Part shown: positions 11,200 to 22,512 of the stretch, piece by piece
How the letters are laid out: every line of letters begins with the position of its first letter
Position numbering within the stretch: the first letter of the stretch is position 1
NCBI GenBank assembly: GCA_034509755.1
Contig: CM067561.1
Location: 6,514,646-6,578,645 of the forward strand
Length of the DNA stretch: 64,000 bases
Direction of reading: 5' to 3'
DNA from: Anisodus tanguticus
Lineage: Eukaryota > Streptophyta > Magnoliopsida > Solanales > Solanaceae
The notes under the pieces: model-generated
Told to the model about the DNA's origin: nothing
The model's database searches: none
Seen by the model: the letters and a program-made list of their open reading frames with translations, nothing else
Position numbers and translations under genes: made by a program

Positions 11200-11590
11200 T
11201 TACAAATTGATCTTCTTTGCTAACAGATTGGCAATCTTATTCTGCTCTCGATAATTGCGGCTTATTTCTGAACTTTTTAGTTGCTCCATCAACAATTTGC
11301 ATTCATGGATAAGAACATTATAAGGTATATGTCCATTTTTTAACATAGATATTACCTCTTGTGAATCTGAGTTAATTTCCAAGGGAGTTAGCTTATGGCT
11401 CCAAGCAATTTTGATTTCCCTGTAGGATTGCAAGCCGTTCAGATAAATTGTTAGTAGATTTAAGGATTCCCTGAATAAAACCTATAACCCAGTTCTCTCT
11501 ATTGTCTCTTATTACATCACCTATTCCCTCTCGATTACCAATGCAAGAACCATCAGTGTTGAGCTTATAATGACCTTTAAGGATGGATGT
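11200..11590 (-). pseudogene. L1 LINE RNase H-domain fragment
   Basis: Decayed C-terminal RNase H-like (RVT_3) domain of a plant L1-type LINE. Read on the minus strand, the upstream part gives KLNTDGSCIGN with a catalytic-type D, then GIGDVIRDNRENWVIGF and an LSERLAIL segment. After a frame change the rest reads REIKIAWSHKLTPLEINSDS (second D motif), ending at 11200. One frameshift is visible. There is no RT or endonuclease next to it, so it is an isolated fragment. Confidence 0.75.
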
Positions 11591-11612
11591 CGCTTAATAT
11601 TGATGATATTTC

Positions 11613-11775
11613 TGTAGAATAGTGTAAATCTCTTTGATTATAGTTTTCTTATTAATGCAATATATAAAGTGTACAATTGTAGTCCTAATGAAATTATGAT
11701 CTCTATTTTACATTAATTACTCTAATATATTAATTACAGAATATCTTGTGAATATATGAAATATATTCACTATCA
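11613..11775 (-). repeat. Copia A 3' LTR
   Basis: 163 bp and closely similar to 15131-15295. On the element strand it starts TGATAGTGAATATATT and ends CTATTCTACA. Confidence 0.8.
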
Positions 11776-14700
11776 CACCCCCTCAGTCGGAGCGGGAGGA
11801 GGCCGGACACTATGACTGAATCTGAAGTCAATGAACAATTGTCGAGGAAGCCTCTTTGTGAAGATATATGCATACTGATACGAAGAAGGAACATGCAACA
11901 CCCTGACGTGACCCATTGCAACATTTTCACAAACAAAGTGAATATCCATCTCAATATGCTTGGTTCGCTGATGCTGAACCGGGTGATGAGACAAGTAGAC
12001 AGTAAATATGTTATCACAGTAAACCAAAGATGCCTTACGTAAGAGACAATAAAGCTTAAGAAGGAGATTTCGGAGCCAACATAGCTCGGCAACAACGTTC
12101 GCAACGCCTCGATATTATGCTTCTACACTCGAACGGGAAAGCGTGGCTTGCCCATTGGCAGACCACGATATAATATTATCCCCTAAAAAACGCAATAGCA
12201 GAACGTAGAATGACGGGTGTTCGGATAGCCTGCCCAATCAGTGTTTGTGTAAGAGAGCAACCTAGTCAGTGCGGATGGATATAAATGTAGTTCATAGTCA
12301 ATAGTGCTCTTAACGTACCGAATGATACTCTTAAGAGCTGTAAAGTGAGGCTCCCTAGGAGCGTGCATGAACAAGCACACATGCTGAACAACATATGCAA
12401 TATATGGCCGAGTGAAGGTGAGATATTGAAGAGCACATGCGAGACTCCTATAATGAGAGGGATCGCTGACCGGATCCCCACCATCCGCACTGAGTTTGAA
12501 CTTTGAGTCGACATGAGTGGGAATGATCTTGCAGTTTGCCATTTTAGCCGTGTAGACAATCTATTCTGCATACTTATGCTGACACAAGAACATGGCATGT
12601 GCGGATCTGATCACTGATATCCCCAAAAAAGTAACTCAACTTACCCAAATTTATCATAGCAAATTCGGACTTGAGCAGGGAAATGATCTTATATTTTAGT
12701 GTATCAGAAGAAGCTGTCAAAATAATATTATCCACATATAAAAGAAGATAAGTCGTGTCACTCGATGAAAAATAAATAGGGAAGGATCACTCTTGCTACA
12801 CACGAACCCTATATGTATGATGTATGTAGCAAACCTTTCATACCAAGCCCTATGGGCTTGTTTCAAATCATATAGTGACTTACGAAGACGACAGACATAA
12901 TGAGGAACCTCCGGATGCACAAAGCTAGGCGGTTGATGCATATAAACGGTTTCTGTCAAATCTCCAAGTAAGAAAGCATTTTTTACATCAAGCCGGTAAT
13001 AGGCCAATTTTTTCCCATAGCTATGCTTAACACTGTGCGAATGGTGGCTGGTTTGACCACCGGATTAAACGTCTCACCACAATCAACTCTCTCCTGCTGA
13101 CTAGTACCATTAGCCACAAGTCTTGCCTTATGGTGTTCAAGCTCTCCACTATCTCAGAATTTGTGACGATAGAGCAAACATACAATGAATCACATTCACC
13201 CTTCTGGTTTCAGAATAAGATCCCAAGTATGTTGATTGGTTAACGCATTAAACTCCTCACGCATGGCCGCAGTCCAATTTGGGTCAAGTTTGGCTATTTT
13301 TGGGTTTTTAGAAATGGGTGAGATGGTTTGAGTGGATAGGTTAAAATGAACTTTTGGTTTGAAAATTTTGTGTTGTGCATGGGTTTCCATGCGGTGTGTG
13401 GGGATAGTCACGGGTGGGGTAGGGGGTCTAGGAGGTAATGGACTGGACTAGGTAGTGGGGTCGGGACTGGGCAGTGGTGACAGGCAGTAGGGTTGGGCAG
13501 TGGGACAGGCAACAATTGGGCAGTGGGACAGGCAACAATTGGGCAGTGTGACGTGTAGGGTCTAGGCAGCGGGGTGGGAAAGTGTGGCGGGCAGGGACTG
13601 GGCAGTGGGTAGTGTGGGGGGTGTATCATCGGGCAATGACTGGGTAGTGGGGTAGGGTCGACGGGACGGGTTGGCTCCTGAGGGTGTGGAATTTGTAGTG
13701 AATTTTAGACTAGAGGTGAGGTGTCCGAGTCATCAAGGAATCTGTAATTAGTGGAGCGAAATTGGTGGATGTTGGCAAAAGGGAAGATGTTCTCCTCAAA
13801 TGTGACATGACGTGAGACTATGATTTTGCATTTGGACACGTTATAGCATAAGTACCCCATATGGTTTGACGGGAACCCTAAGAAGACACACGGAGTGGAA
13901 CAGGGTGCTAATTTGTGAGGGATGGTGGAGGCCAGATTCGGATAGCAAAGACAACCGAAAATCTGAAGATGATCATAGGTAGGGATCTGACGAAATAGGA
14001 ATTCGGTAGGGGTCCTATTTTGGAGCGTACGAGTAAGTAGTATATTAAGAAGGTATTATGTCAATTTTACTGTATATACCCAAAAGCTGGGGGGGAAGAG
14101 ATGCATGAAGAAGTAAGGTACGAATTATATTGTTAATGGTGCGTAGAATTCATTCGGCTTTACCATTTTGAGGGAAAGTATGGGGGCAGGAGAAATGAAA
14201 TACCATGCCATTAGCCACCCAGAATTTATGAAAGAGAGAATTGTTAAATTCATGACCATTGTCACATTGAAACGTTTTTATTTCTTTTTCAAAATGCGTT
14301 TTAACATACATACGAAATTCAAGAAATTTGGAGTAGACCTGAGATTTAAAGTGGAGCGGATAAACCCATAGGAAGTGAGAAAAATCATCCAAAAATATTA
14401 AATAGTACTTATGACCCAATTTGTTAGTAATAGGAGAGGTTCATAAATCAACATGAATAATATCAAAGGGAGAAAAAGTAATACTCAAAGATGACGTAAA
14501 TGGAAGTCTAACATGCTTTCCTAGATGACAAGATTAGCAATTTTGGACAAGGCTCCCTTTATTACATTTACTTAAATTTTTAAGAAAATAAAAAATATGA
14601 GCTCCGGGGTGTCCAAGTCTAATATGCCACGTTGAAGATGAGATGTCAGCTAGAGATGTGAGAGGATTGACAGTGGTAGCGGACGTGGATAGGAAAGGAT

Positions 14701-14820
14701 AGAGGTCCCCCACACTATTGCATCTCGTAAGAAGTCTCCTCGTACATAGGCCCTTTACAGAAAAACCAAATGGGTCAAAATCAATGGATACAGAATTATC
14801 GGTGGCAAATTTTCTAACGG
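11776..14820 (-). pseudogene. Copia A pol remnant (integrase, RT, RNase H)
   Basis: Broken polyprotein read from high to low coordinates. The integrase core is at 14419-14150 (FLDDFSHFLWVYPL, FQCDNGHEF, PQNGKAE). A proline-rich linker occupies about 13680-13410. RT blocks are at about 13400-12717 (MHQPPSFVHPE, CRLRKSLYDLKQAHRAWYER), and the catalytic YVDD box near 12730 is mutated to YVDN. RNase H is at about 12540-11773, ending in KRLPRQLFIDFRF. Several stops and frame changes split it into pieces of about 70-120 codons. It is close in wording to Copia B at 30.6-35.4 kb but more decayed. Confidence 0.8.
13410..13690 (-). repeat. G-rich imperfect repeat tract in the Copia A linker
   Basis: The plus strand is strongly G-biased with many GGG runs and repeated gggcagtgggacaggcaac units, two of them back to back at about 13495-13545. 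On the minus strand it encodes the proline-rich linker between integrase and RT. Copia B has a less expanded version at 32340-32570. Confidence 0.65.
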
Positions 14821-14828
14821 AGATTAGG

Positions 14829-14907
14829 TTCTCTATTTTATATTAATTACACTAAAATATTAATTACATAATATCTTGTGATTATATGGAATATATTCAC
14901 TATCATG
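14829..14907 (-). repeat. Partial LTR inside Copia A
   Basis: About 79 bp matching the right half of the Copia A LTR (attacactaaaatattaatt ... atattcactatca). It is fused directly to pol sequence (aacggagattagg) on its left. This is the scar of an internal rearrangement. Confidence 0.75.
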
Positions 14908-15130
14908 CCGTATATCTCAGTATATCTGGGGTATACAGGCTTGTTTTTAGAAAAAGATGATGATGTATATCCTAGAGGAGAAATGTATACGGGGTTGTAT
15001 ATCACGGAGGAGCAGTGGTATACAGTGAGTATACGACTGATATTTTGCAAAAAAAAGGATGCGAAAAAGACTGATATGGCGGCCAACACTAGGGTTTAGG
15101 TTAGGGAGGGATTTTTGGCTCTTGATACCA

Positions 15131-15295
15131 TGTAGAATAGTGTAAATCTCATTGATTGGAGTTCTCTTATTAATGCAATATATATAGTGTACAATTGTAG
15201 TCCTAATAGAATTAGGATCTCTATTTTAACTTAATTACACTAAAATATTAATTACAGAATATCTTGTGAATATATGGAATATATTCACTATCTCA
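15131..15295 (-). repeat. Copia A 5' LTR, shared with a lost second element
   Basis: 165-bp LTR. Its left neighbour is the primer-binding site (tcttgatacca on the plus strand). Its right neighbour is the pol 3' end of another copy (15296-15380, encoding FIKGLPRQLFLDFRF on the minus strand). Confidence 0.75.
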
Positions 15296-15380
15296 CCCCC
15301 TCAGTCGGAACGGGAAGAGGCCGGACACTGAGACTGAATCTGAAGTCAAGGAACAGTTGCCGAGGAAGCCCCTTTATGAA

Positions 15381-16889
15381 GAGAACAAAAACAAAATCTA
15401 AAATAAAAATGAATAATGATGAGTTAGTAATCGTGAGATTAAATATATATATATATATATATTGGATTTTAACATAAGAAAGAAAGGCATATATTAATCT
15501 CACAAGCAAACAACACGTTGATATCATATTCTAAATTTGTAAGTGACCTTTTTTATGCCAGAGGTGGCCTAGAGAGTTTAAAGGATGTATATGCCATTAT
15601 AAACCATTTTGTTTGCTCTTAATATCCCTCAAAATATGTTTAACTGATAATAAGCAATCCCATGAAGGATACAAAATTATGAAACTTACAGTCGAAAAGG
15701 GGATACAACAATAAGGAAAGGGAAAAATACTACTACTACTCCCATAGAGGGTTACAAATTAGAACATTAAATAATTTACATGTGTTACGGAAAGTCCTTC
15801 ATCAGTCCTTGACTTCTTAGCATATTGAGTACTCCTCGAGTGTAGCGGCGGTTCATGAGCAAGTAGGAGATATAGCCAACGTCCTCTTTTCTCAAGCCCT
15901 ATTCATCACAAGTTTGAACTTGCTTGTTCATTTGTTCTTAAAGGGTTGTCAAACTATTTCTTAATGTTTCTGCATCTTGAGTCAGGTTGGCATCACATGC
16001 GCATCCTCCTCGTGTTATTTTCCATGCTCCTCTTCCTTTTCTCAAGATTGTTTCTTGAACATTCGCAGTTGAAGTTGGGCCACAGAATAATTGTCCTTGA
16101 GACGGGTACACACATTGGGACCTACAGTGATAGTTTCCTTTATTTTCTCTTTCAGCCAAGCTTTATACAACTTGGAGTATCCTGCCCGAAACTAATCTTC
16201 GACCATTGGGTCTAACCTAGAGTTCTGTGATTCTTCCATATTAAGAGGATTTCCTAAAAAATAGGGACTTTATCTTTGGAGTAGTTGGTCACATATCAAC
16301 TCATGTTTCCCACTTGCGACACTACTTTCTTTCTTCCCAATTGCCTTAGGATCCTTATAGGTGCATAGGGTTGTATGCCCCCAGATACCCATTAATGCTA
16401 AGAATGGGAACATTTTAGAACGAGTGATAACATATTTGGAGGAGAAGTCGGTGAACATGCACTGCATGTCTTCCTCTCTTAACCCTTCACTAGCCTAGTT
16501 ATAGTTCATGCTTCCACCTATATACTGAAGAACCATGTTTTTCAGCCACTAAACAAGAAGTAAATTACGGAATAATAAATCAACATAAGGATTTTCATGT
16601 GAAAAACTCATTTCTCAAGGGAGGAAAAAACCATGACCTATCTCTAATTGGATTTCCTCAAATCTCCATTATAACTCAAGCAGTTTTATGGTTACAACTC
16701 TTCGTAAGAAACTGACACTACAACACATATATCTCTTTCTACACTTCTCTCTAAGTGTAGCTAACTTCTTTAAATACTTTAACCAATCTAAGAAGCCCCT
16801 TACAACTCAATGCAACATAATACAAAACTTCTAGTATAGTAAATAAGATCATAATACAAAATGAAGAATCTAACTATCATCAAAACTTA
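15381..16889. other. Spacer with unassigned coding-like remnants
   Basis: An AT dinucleotide run lies at 15444-15464. On the minus strand, about 16470-15940 reads like broken protein sequence in shifting frames: SSKYVITRSKMFPFLALMGI, then KLYKAWLKEKIKETITVGPN, then CTRLKDNYSVAQLQLRMFKK. I do not recognise the family. It may be a decayed transposon protein. Nothing else is recognised. Confidence 0.4.
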
Positions 16890-17748
16890 AAGGCAAGTTT
16901 TATAGGGTGGTGGTTAGACCGACTCTGTTGTATAGAGCGGAGTGTTGGCAAGTCATGACTTCACACATACAAAAGATGAAAGTTATGGAGATGAAGATGT
17001 TAAGATGGATGTGTGGGCATATAAGGAGAGATATGATTAGAAATGCTAATATCTGGGGTAAAGTGGGAGTGGCCTCGGTGGAGGATAAGATGCGGGAAGC
17101 GAGGTTGAGATGGTTCGGGAATGTGCAGAGGAGAGACATGGATGCCCTAGTACGGAGGTGTGAGATGTCGGCTATGGACGGGTTCAGGAGGGGTAGAGGC
17201 AGGCCGAAGAAGTATTGGGAAGAGGTGATTAGGCGTGATATGGCGCAGGTACAACTTACTGAGGACATGACCTTAGATAGGGGGTTATTGAGGACACAGA
17301 TTAGGGTAGAAGGGTACTAGCTAGTCGAGCGTAGTTCTACTTACGCTTACAAAATGATAGTGTAGTGTTATTACTGTATGCTCGATTAGCCTATCACACT
17401 TATAGGCGCATTATTGCTTTATAGTCCCATGTAGTTTGATTTATGTTACTATGTGTTCTTTAGTGTACTTTATTATCCTATTTAGTTGTGTTAGCTACTG
17501 CTTCTTGTTGGTAGAATGCGCTATCATGGCGTATTTGATTTTATTATCTACAAGTTCATACTGCTTTAATTTATCATCTAAGTCTGACCGTCTCTCTTGC
17601 TTTACTTTACTTGCTTGCTTTGATTATGTTTTATCTTGAGCCGAGTGTCTCCCGGAAACAGTCACTCTACCTACCAAGGTGGAGGTAAGGTATGTGTACA
17701 CTCTACCCTCCCAGGGTGTGGGATTTCACTAGGTATGTTGTTGTTGTT
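16890..17748 (+). pseudogene. RTE-type LINE 3' end
   Basis: The 3' terminal part of a non-LTR retrotransposon. An open stretch at 16907-17320 carries the post-RT C-terminal motif of plant RTE-like elements: LLYRAECW, KMEMKMLRWMCG-like spacing, VEDKMREARLRWFGNVQRR and GRGRPKKYWEEVIRRDM. It is followed by a 3' UTR with the TS-SINE-like tail (gaggtaaggtatgtgtacac, gtgtgggatttcac) and a short TTG repeat at 17735-17749. RT catalytic blocks and the endonuclease are missing, as in 5'-truncated insertions. Confidence 0.8.
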
Positions 17749-17749
17749 A

Positions 17750-19080
17750 ACTATTACAACTTGAAGAACTGTATAAATATATCTTGATAGGAATAGGCTT
17801 TTCTTCATTACAGTTGACCCTCTCTCTCTCTTTTAGGATTCTCTGAATATATCTCGTTCTATTTGCTATGGAATTTCTTGTCTTCAACCAGAACTAATGT
17901 GATGCTTTATATAGGAGTAGGATGGTCGTTTCTTGTTCTCCAAATACTAGTAGAATAATTTCAGGAATTCTAAGAATCTAAATCAAGTTTGACTTGGTTT
18001 CCAAACAACGTCGGCCTTCTCCTATTTTGAAGTCAAATCCATGTGTTAAATTATGGTAATATTTTCATATTTTGAACTTGTGTTCCTTGTAGAATTGGAT
18101 TAAGTCTTAATGCTTATTCTTCAGGCATTCCTTTTGTGCGTGTGGGATTTCTCATGCTTAGAACAAATAGTCTCAGTTCTTTTGCAAAGAATCTGGCTCT
18201 TCTAGTGTCTATGCTTCCTTGTTGCCATCTTTACCAATTTCTTTTGGAGATCTGTTAATGACTCAGTTCTTATACATATTTGTCCATTCTTCTTGACCAC
18301 TGATTGTTATAGTTTATCAATCATCAAAACCTCATAAAATCTTTAATTAAAATTCATATCAAAATAGCTCAACAAATTCCCTCATTTTATTATGACAACC
18401 CCATAATAACTTCATATCTCTTCATATGCAATTCATCGGCTTCATAACTCTTCGTGTGCTCTTCATGTGCATCTTCCCCTTAAAGACCAACTTCTATGTT
18501 AATGATTTTCTCTTAGAACCAGCTCCATGTTAATCCAACTATTGATTTAGCAAGATGTAATCTTACTTAAGTCTATGTAGGTCCTCATTACCTTCACAAC
18601 CCTCTAGATGTCTAGGTGTAAGAACATGATCATAGTTATATGTCTTATTCCAACATCTTCAGTGAAAGTACAAGGACTAGGTTCTTTCTTCAGGACACAT
18701 TTTTTTTATTTTCAATTATGTACAACGTCTTCTTCAGCAGAACCAATTTCTTTGTGATCATCTTCTTTCTTGCAAGGTCTTTGTCTAATCATCTTCTTCC
18801 TTTCAATATCAATTTCAGCTAAATAGCACATGACCTGTTATTATTATTTTTTCTCTTTTGGCATCATAAAAAATAAGTGTATCAACCAGATCAAGTGTAA
18901 GGATATATCAATATCAAACTTGTTAGGATCGGGCTACTTCTATGCACTCTAATAATCTGATTCTTAAAGTATTTGTATAAGAAGATAATGTACTAGAATG
19001 TATATGTAATGATTCATTTGGTCATTTAGAAAATTTACCCTTTTACCCTTGTTGACCCTTCCCTTAGCACTGTTAGAGTG
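17750..19080. other. AT-rich spacer
   Basis: No gene or named repeat recognised. A weak local repeat of cttcat/ttcatatg words lies at about 18405-18475. Confidence 0.5.
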
Positions 19081-19084
19081 TACT

Positions 19085-20110
19085 TGACTTGCGGGGATGG
19101 ATGGAGCGGTTCCTGAGGTTGTCGGGTGAGTCTTGGTTGATTTTGAGGAAATTAGAAATTTTTAAGTTGAATAAGTAAAATAGTATTGACCGAAAGTTGA
19201 CTTTTGAGTACATGGGTTCGTTTCTGGGTTTTGTCGCTTTCGGTAGGTTCGGAGAGTCATTTATTACTTAGTCGAGTCCTTGATTCTCTTCCCAAGGCGT
19301 CTGAATGTATTTTGTGTCACTTTCTAAATTTGTGAAAGTTAACATTTAAAGGATTTTCGTAGAAAAGTCGACCTTAGGTTGGTTGTGTGAGAAATTTGAG
19401 TGTGCGAGCGAGTTTGTAGCACCGTTTACCTTCAGGTAGCATATTTAGTTTGTATCTCGGGGTCCCGCGAGCGTTTTGGGTGGTTGATAGAGAATTGGTT
19501 AAATGCTTGAGTTGCTGGTTTCTAGTGTCCGCACTAGCGACCTTCTGGCCGCTTCTGCGGAGGTTGGCTACAATTTAACTCTTTTAGACTCCGATAGAAG
19601 TACGTAGTAGTTATAAATGTTGAGGGGTATTGGGCGTGTTTGGGGGTCTCATCTTAGCGGTTGTGATGAACGCTTAGGTGGGTACCAGTGTTGAACTGTG
19701 TTGATGGGTGAATCGGGAAATCAGCCTTAAGCTGATTATGACTGCTGTTATTTGGGCTTGTCGCCATTGTTGATAATTGTTGTGTTTATTTATCACATTG
19801 CTTTCGATATGATAAACTGATGTACGTGGAATTACGTGTGATTGAGCTTCTGAAAGCATGTGATATCCATATCTTATTCTTGATTGTTATGTAAGTACGA
19901 AGGGCTTTGAGTTGGTAAGTGATTTGGGTTGACCCAAAAATAGGTGAGGAAAATGGGGTACTCGGTTTGTCAGCAAGGTAGGTAGTGTGGTGGTTGAAGG
20001 CTATTTCGAGTGGCTTGGCATAGAAGTGTGAGTTGGCATTTTGGGAGGTGATCCCGGGGATGTTGCAGGAGAGGGTGGTGGTGGTGGTTTGGTATTTTAG
20101 TAGAGATAAG
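19085..20110 (+). repeat. Tekay/Del-like LTR relic
   Basis: It begins with gacttgcggggatggatgga followed by sequence typical of Solanaceae Tekay/Del LTRs. The same opening phrase (gacttgcggggatgg) recurs at about 35641. No coding sequence is attached. The right boundary is unclear: 20110-20490 is purine-rich and unassigned. Confidence 0.45.
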
Positions 20111-20499
20111 GTTGCGGAAACAACCTAAGGCAGTGAGGGTCCGAGAAGAGGATTCGGTGGGACGTTGGGGTGGTTGTTTGTACTTGCGGGTGTTTGTAGT
20201 TGCTTGCGGGAATTGAGCTTTAGTTAGGGTGTTTGTGAGATGATGTGGAGGGTGGTGATGTAAACAAACAAGTAATTGGAGCACGGATTGTTTCCAACAA
20301 TCCGAAACACAAACCAAGTCACAATTCGATCGATATGGGTCTTTGGATAGTAACAAGAGGAGTTAATTGCTCGTGTTGATGTTGGAAGTTTCATATTGTT
20401 AGGAGCATCGGGTGAAAGTGAATGTGATTTCCCAGTTGGAGCAAGAATCTTTTGTTCTCCCTTCATCTTGATCAAGTGTTTGACCATCTCTAGTTGTAA

Positions 20500-21545
20500 A
20501 AGGAGGTTGCACTCCTCAAATATCTAACTCTACTTTTGCACATGTCTAATGACCGGTAGATGTCTACGAGGATGATTGGTTCCAAAGAGAAATATTTGAT
20601 ATCATTTACCTTTTTTATGCCATGGAAAAGTGCATGAGTGATCATAACCTATCGAGTGTCAATCTCGAGACTCGAAGCTTGAGGGAATACCGTAAGCCCT
20701 AGAATACAGACTATGAAGACAAACATTCTTGTGTCAGCCAAAGTTTAGTATGTCAAAATTCACTTTTGTACTTTTCAAACCGATTAAAGTGTCCAAATTG
20801 ATTATAAAGGTAGTCAAAGGGTATGGTGGAATATTTCAAGTTCTTTAACAAATTCACTTTAATAAAGAGAAAATTATCCATCATTACTTTGATTGTTGGC
20901 TTGTGAGGGACTAGCAAATTGTCATCAGACTTCTTTTTTCGGTTGTAGAGCATATCTATACTATCTAGACATCCCCTGATTTCTTCTATGGTTGTAATTA
21001 TTTTGACGTCAACAAATCGGAACACCATCCTTTCACTATTCTAGTATGTGGTAATTGCCTCAATTAGTCTTGGTCATGCTAACATTTTCATAGCGATAAT
21101 ATCTGTCCAATTTGTGCGGTAACCACCATTTGCTTAGTGTTTCCGAAATTGTCCCACCAAACTCTTATGGAGACCGAAACCTCGGTGATCATTCAGAATC
21201 TTGGTAGGAAGCAACCTTGGGCCATGATACCTACGAGGCCAAGAAATTGTTAAATTCCCATCACCCCAAGATCAAATTGTTCATATGCCTTGCATATACA
21301 TCCTTCAATATACATGTAGTGGGATGAATGTCATTTAGGTGGTAAACCCATTTATAGATAATATGGTCAAACTAATGGATTTAACGCGCCTTGGATATTA
21401 AGCCAACTTAGTTAAATACACCTAGTTGAGGGTTTTGGTTTTGGTCATCTTAGGTAGACTAGAGTTGGGTTTGTCAAATATCGGTTCCCCGAGCAAACAA
21501 TTCGGGATGAAATGATTATGATTGATGGTCAAACTATGGACTAAC
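20500..21545 (-). pseudogene. Ogre/Tat ORF1 remnant (DUF7745-like), distal part
   Basis: Minus-strand fragment of the extra 5' ORF found in Ogre/Tat Ty3/gypsy elements. The open stretch 21028-20753 reads VFRFVDVKIITTIEEIRGCL and NLLVPHKPTIKVMM. It corresponds directly to the plus-strand copy at 41659 (IFRFEDLEMTPTLEEIRDCI, NLLVPHKPTPEEIM). The sequence upstream (21540-21030) is collinear but full of stops. The element is interrupted by the Copia insertion at 21546-24702 and continues at 24703-25110. Confidence 0.7.
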
Positions 21546-22475
21546 TGTTGGAAATTTACTAAATGTGGAATTAAGTATATCTCATTAATTTATGACTCAA
21601 ACAATTGGGGCCCGCACGTCGGATACGTCGTTTACTCACACGTCCACACGTAGTGCCAAGTATCGCAAATTTCATTAGTGAAAGAGATATTGGCACGTAT
21701 GTAATACGTTTGAGACATAGAATTATGGACGGTTATTGGTCAAATGACAAAATATTCCACATTGGTAAACGAAGGAAGAAGTGTACGAAGTGTAAGATGA
21801 AACGAGTCAGAAATCGCTGCGACGCCACTCTATCGGAGCCGCGGCGCCGGAGCACCGCGGCGCTAATTGGTTGGCCAATCACTGGAGCTGCGGCGCTAAT
21901 TCACAGAGCCGCGGCGCTTCGGAGGCAGAATGTTGCGACGGAAAGTTGAAAAGATATGACCTTTGGGCTGGTTTTGGAGCATTGATTCTCTATTACTTGG
22001 CACATGAATTCAGTCATTATTTGGCTGAATGTAACCCCTCAATCAAGTGACATTACATGGCTATTGAAGGCTATTAGTTGGCTAGTTGAGGGGTCTTCTC
22101 CTTACACTATAAATTGAGACCTTTGGCTCAATTGAAGAACACTCAACACTTAGAAAATACTCCAGATTTTCTAAATTCATCTTCTCTCTCTAGCAAAGTT
22201 ACTATACTCAAAGTTCTTCAAGAGTAACACTTGAGTTTTCTTTTCTCATTTGTTAAGTTGTTGTTGTATCTTGGGAGACTATTGCCCAACACCGTAAAAG
22301 GAGATATACGGGACAATCTTGTCTTAAAGACAGAGTGACATCACTCGACTCAGCAAATCACCAAATAGTTTGTAAAGTTCTTCATTTTCAGTTTTATTGT
22401 AATATTTAGTTTATCCTTTCTTACTATTGTAATAGTTACTTACTTCCCGTTCCCTACAACAATTCTATCCCAACA
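21546..22475 (+). repeat. 5' LTR of the gag-only Copia
   Basis: 930 bp. It has a promoter-like TATAAATT at 22108-22115. A CpG-rich box at about 21820-21930 contains four variants of GCCGCGGCGC, very unlike the surrounding AT-rich DNA. Confidence 0.85.
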
Positions 22476-22512
22476 ATTTTAAGACAAGATTTTGTTGCAA
22501 GTACCTAGAAAG

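Larger units (their letters stand above)
11613..15380 (-). mobile_element. Rearranged Copia retrotransposon relic A
   Basis: Minus-oriented Copia element bounded by two similar LTRs of about 163 bp (11613-11775 and 15131-15295), with TG...CA ends on the element strand. A tRNA-iMet-type primer site (TGGTATCAAGAGCC) abuts the right LTR, and a G-rich polypurine tract lies next to the left LTR. Gag is absent: between about 14828 and 15110 the expected gag and pol start are replaced by a partial LTR copy plus unrelated sequence. Beyond the right LTR, 15296-15380 is again the 3' end of pol of the same family. That means a second element once shared this LTR. No target duplication is visible. Confidence 0.8.

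Noticed and set aside
13408..13629. Proline/histidine-rich minus-strand ORF as an independent gene
   Set aside because: It is the expanded integrase-RT linker of Copia A.
19970..20487. His/Pro-rich minus-strand ORFs 19970-20356 and 20224-20487
   Set aside because: Composition reflects the purine-rich plus strand. They overlap each other in different frames, with no family signature.
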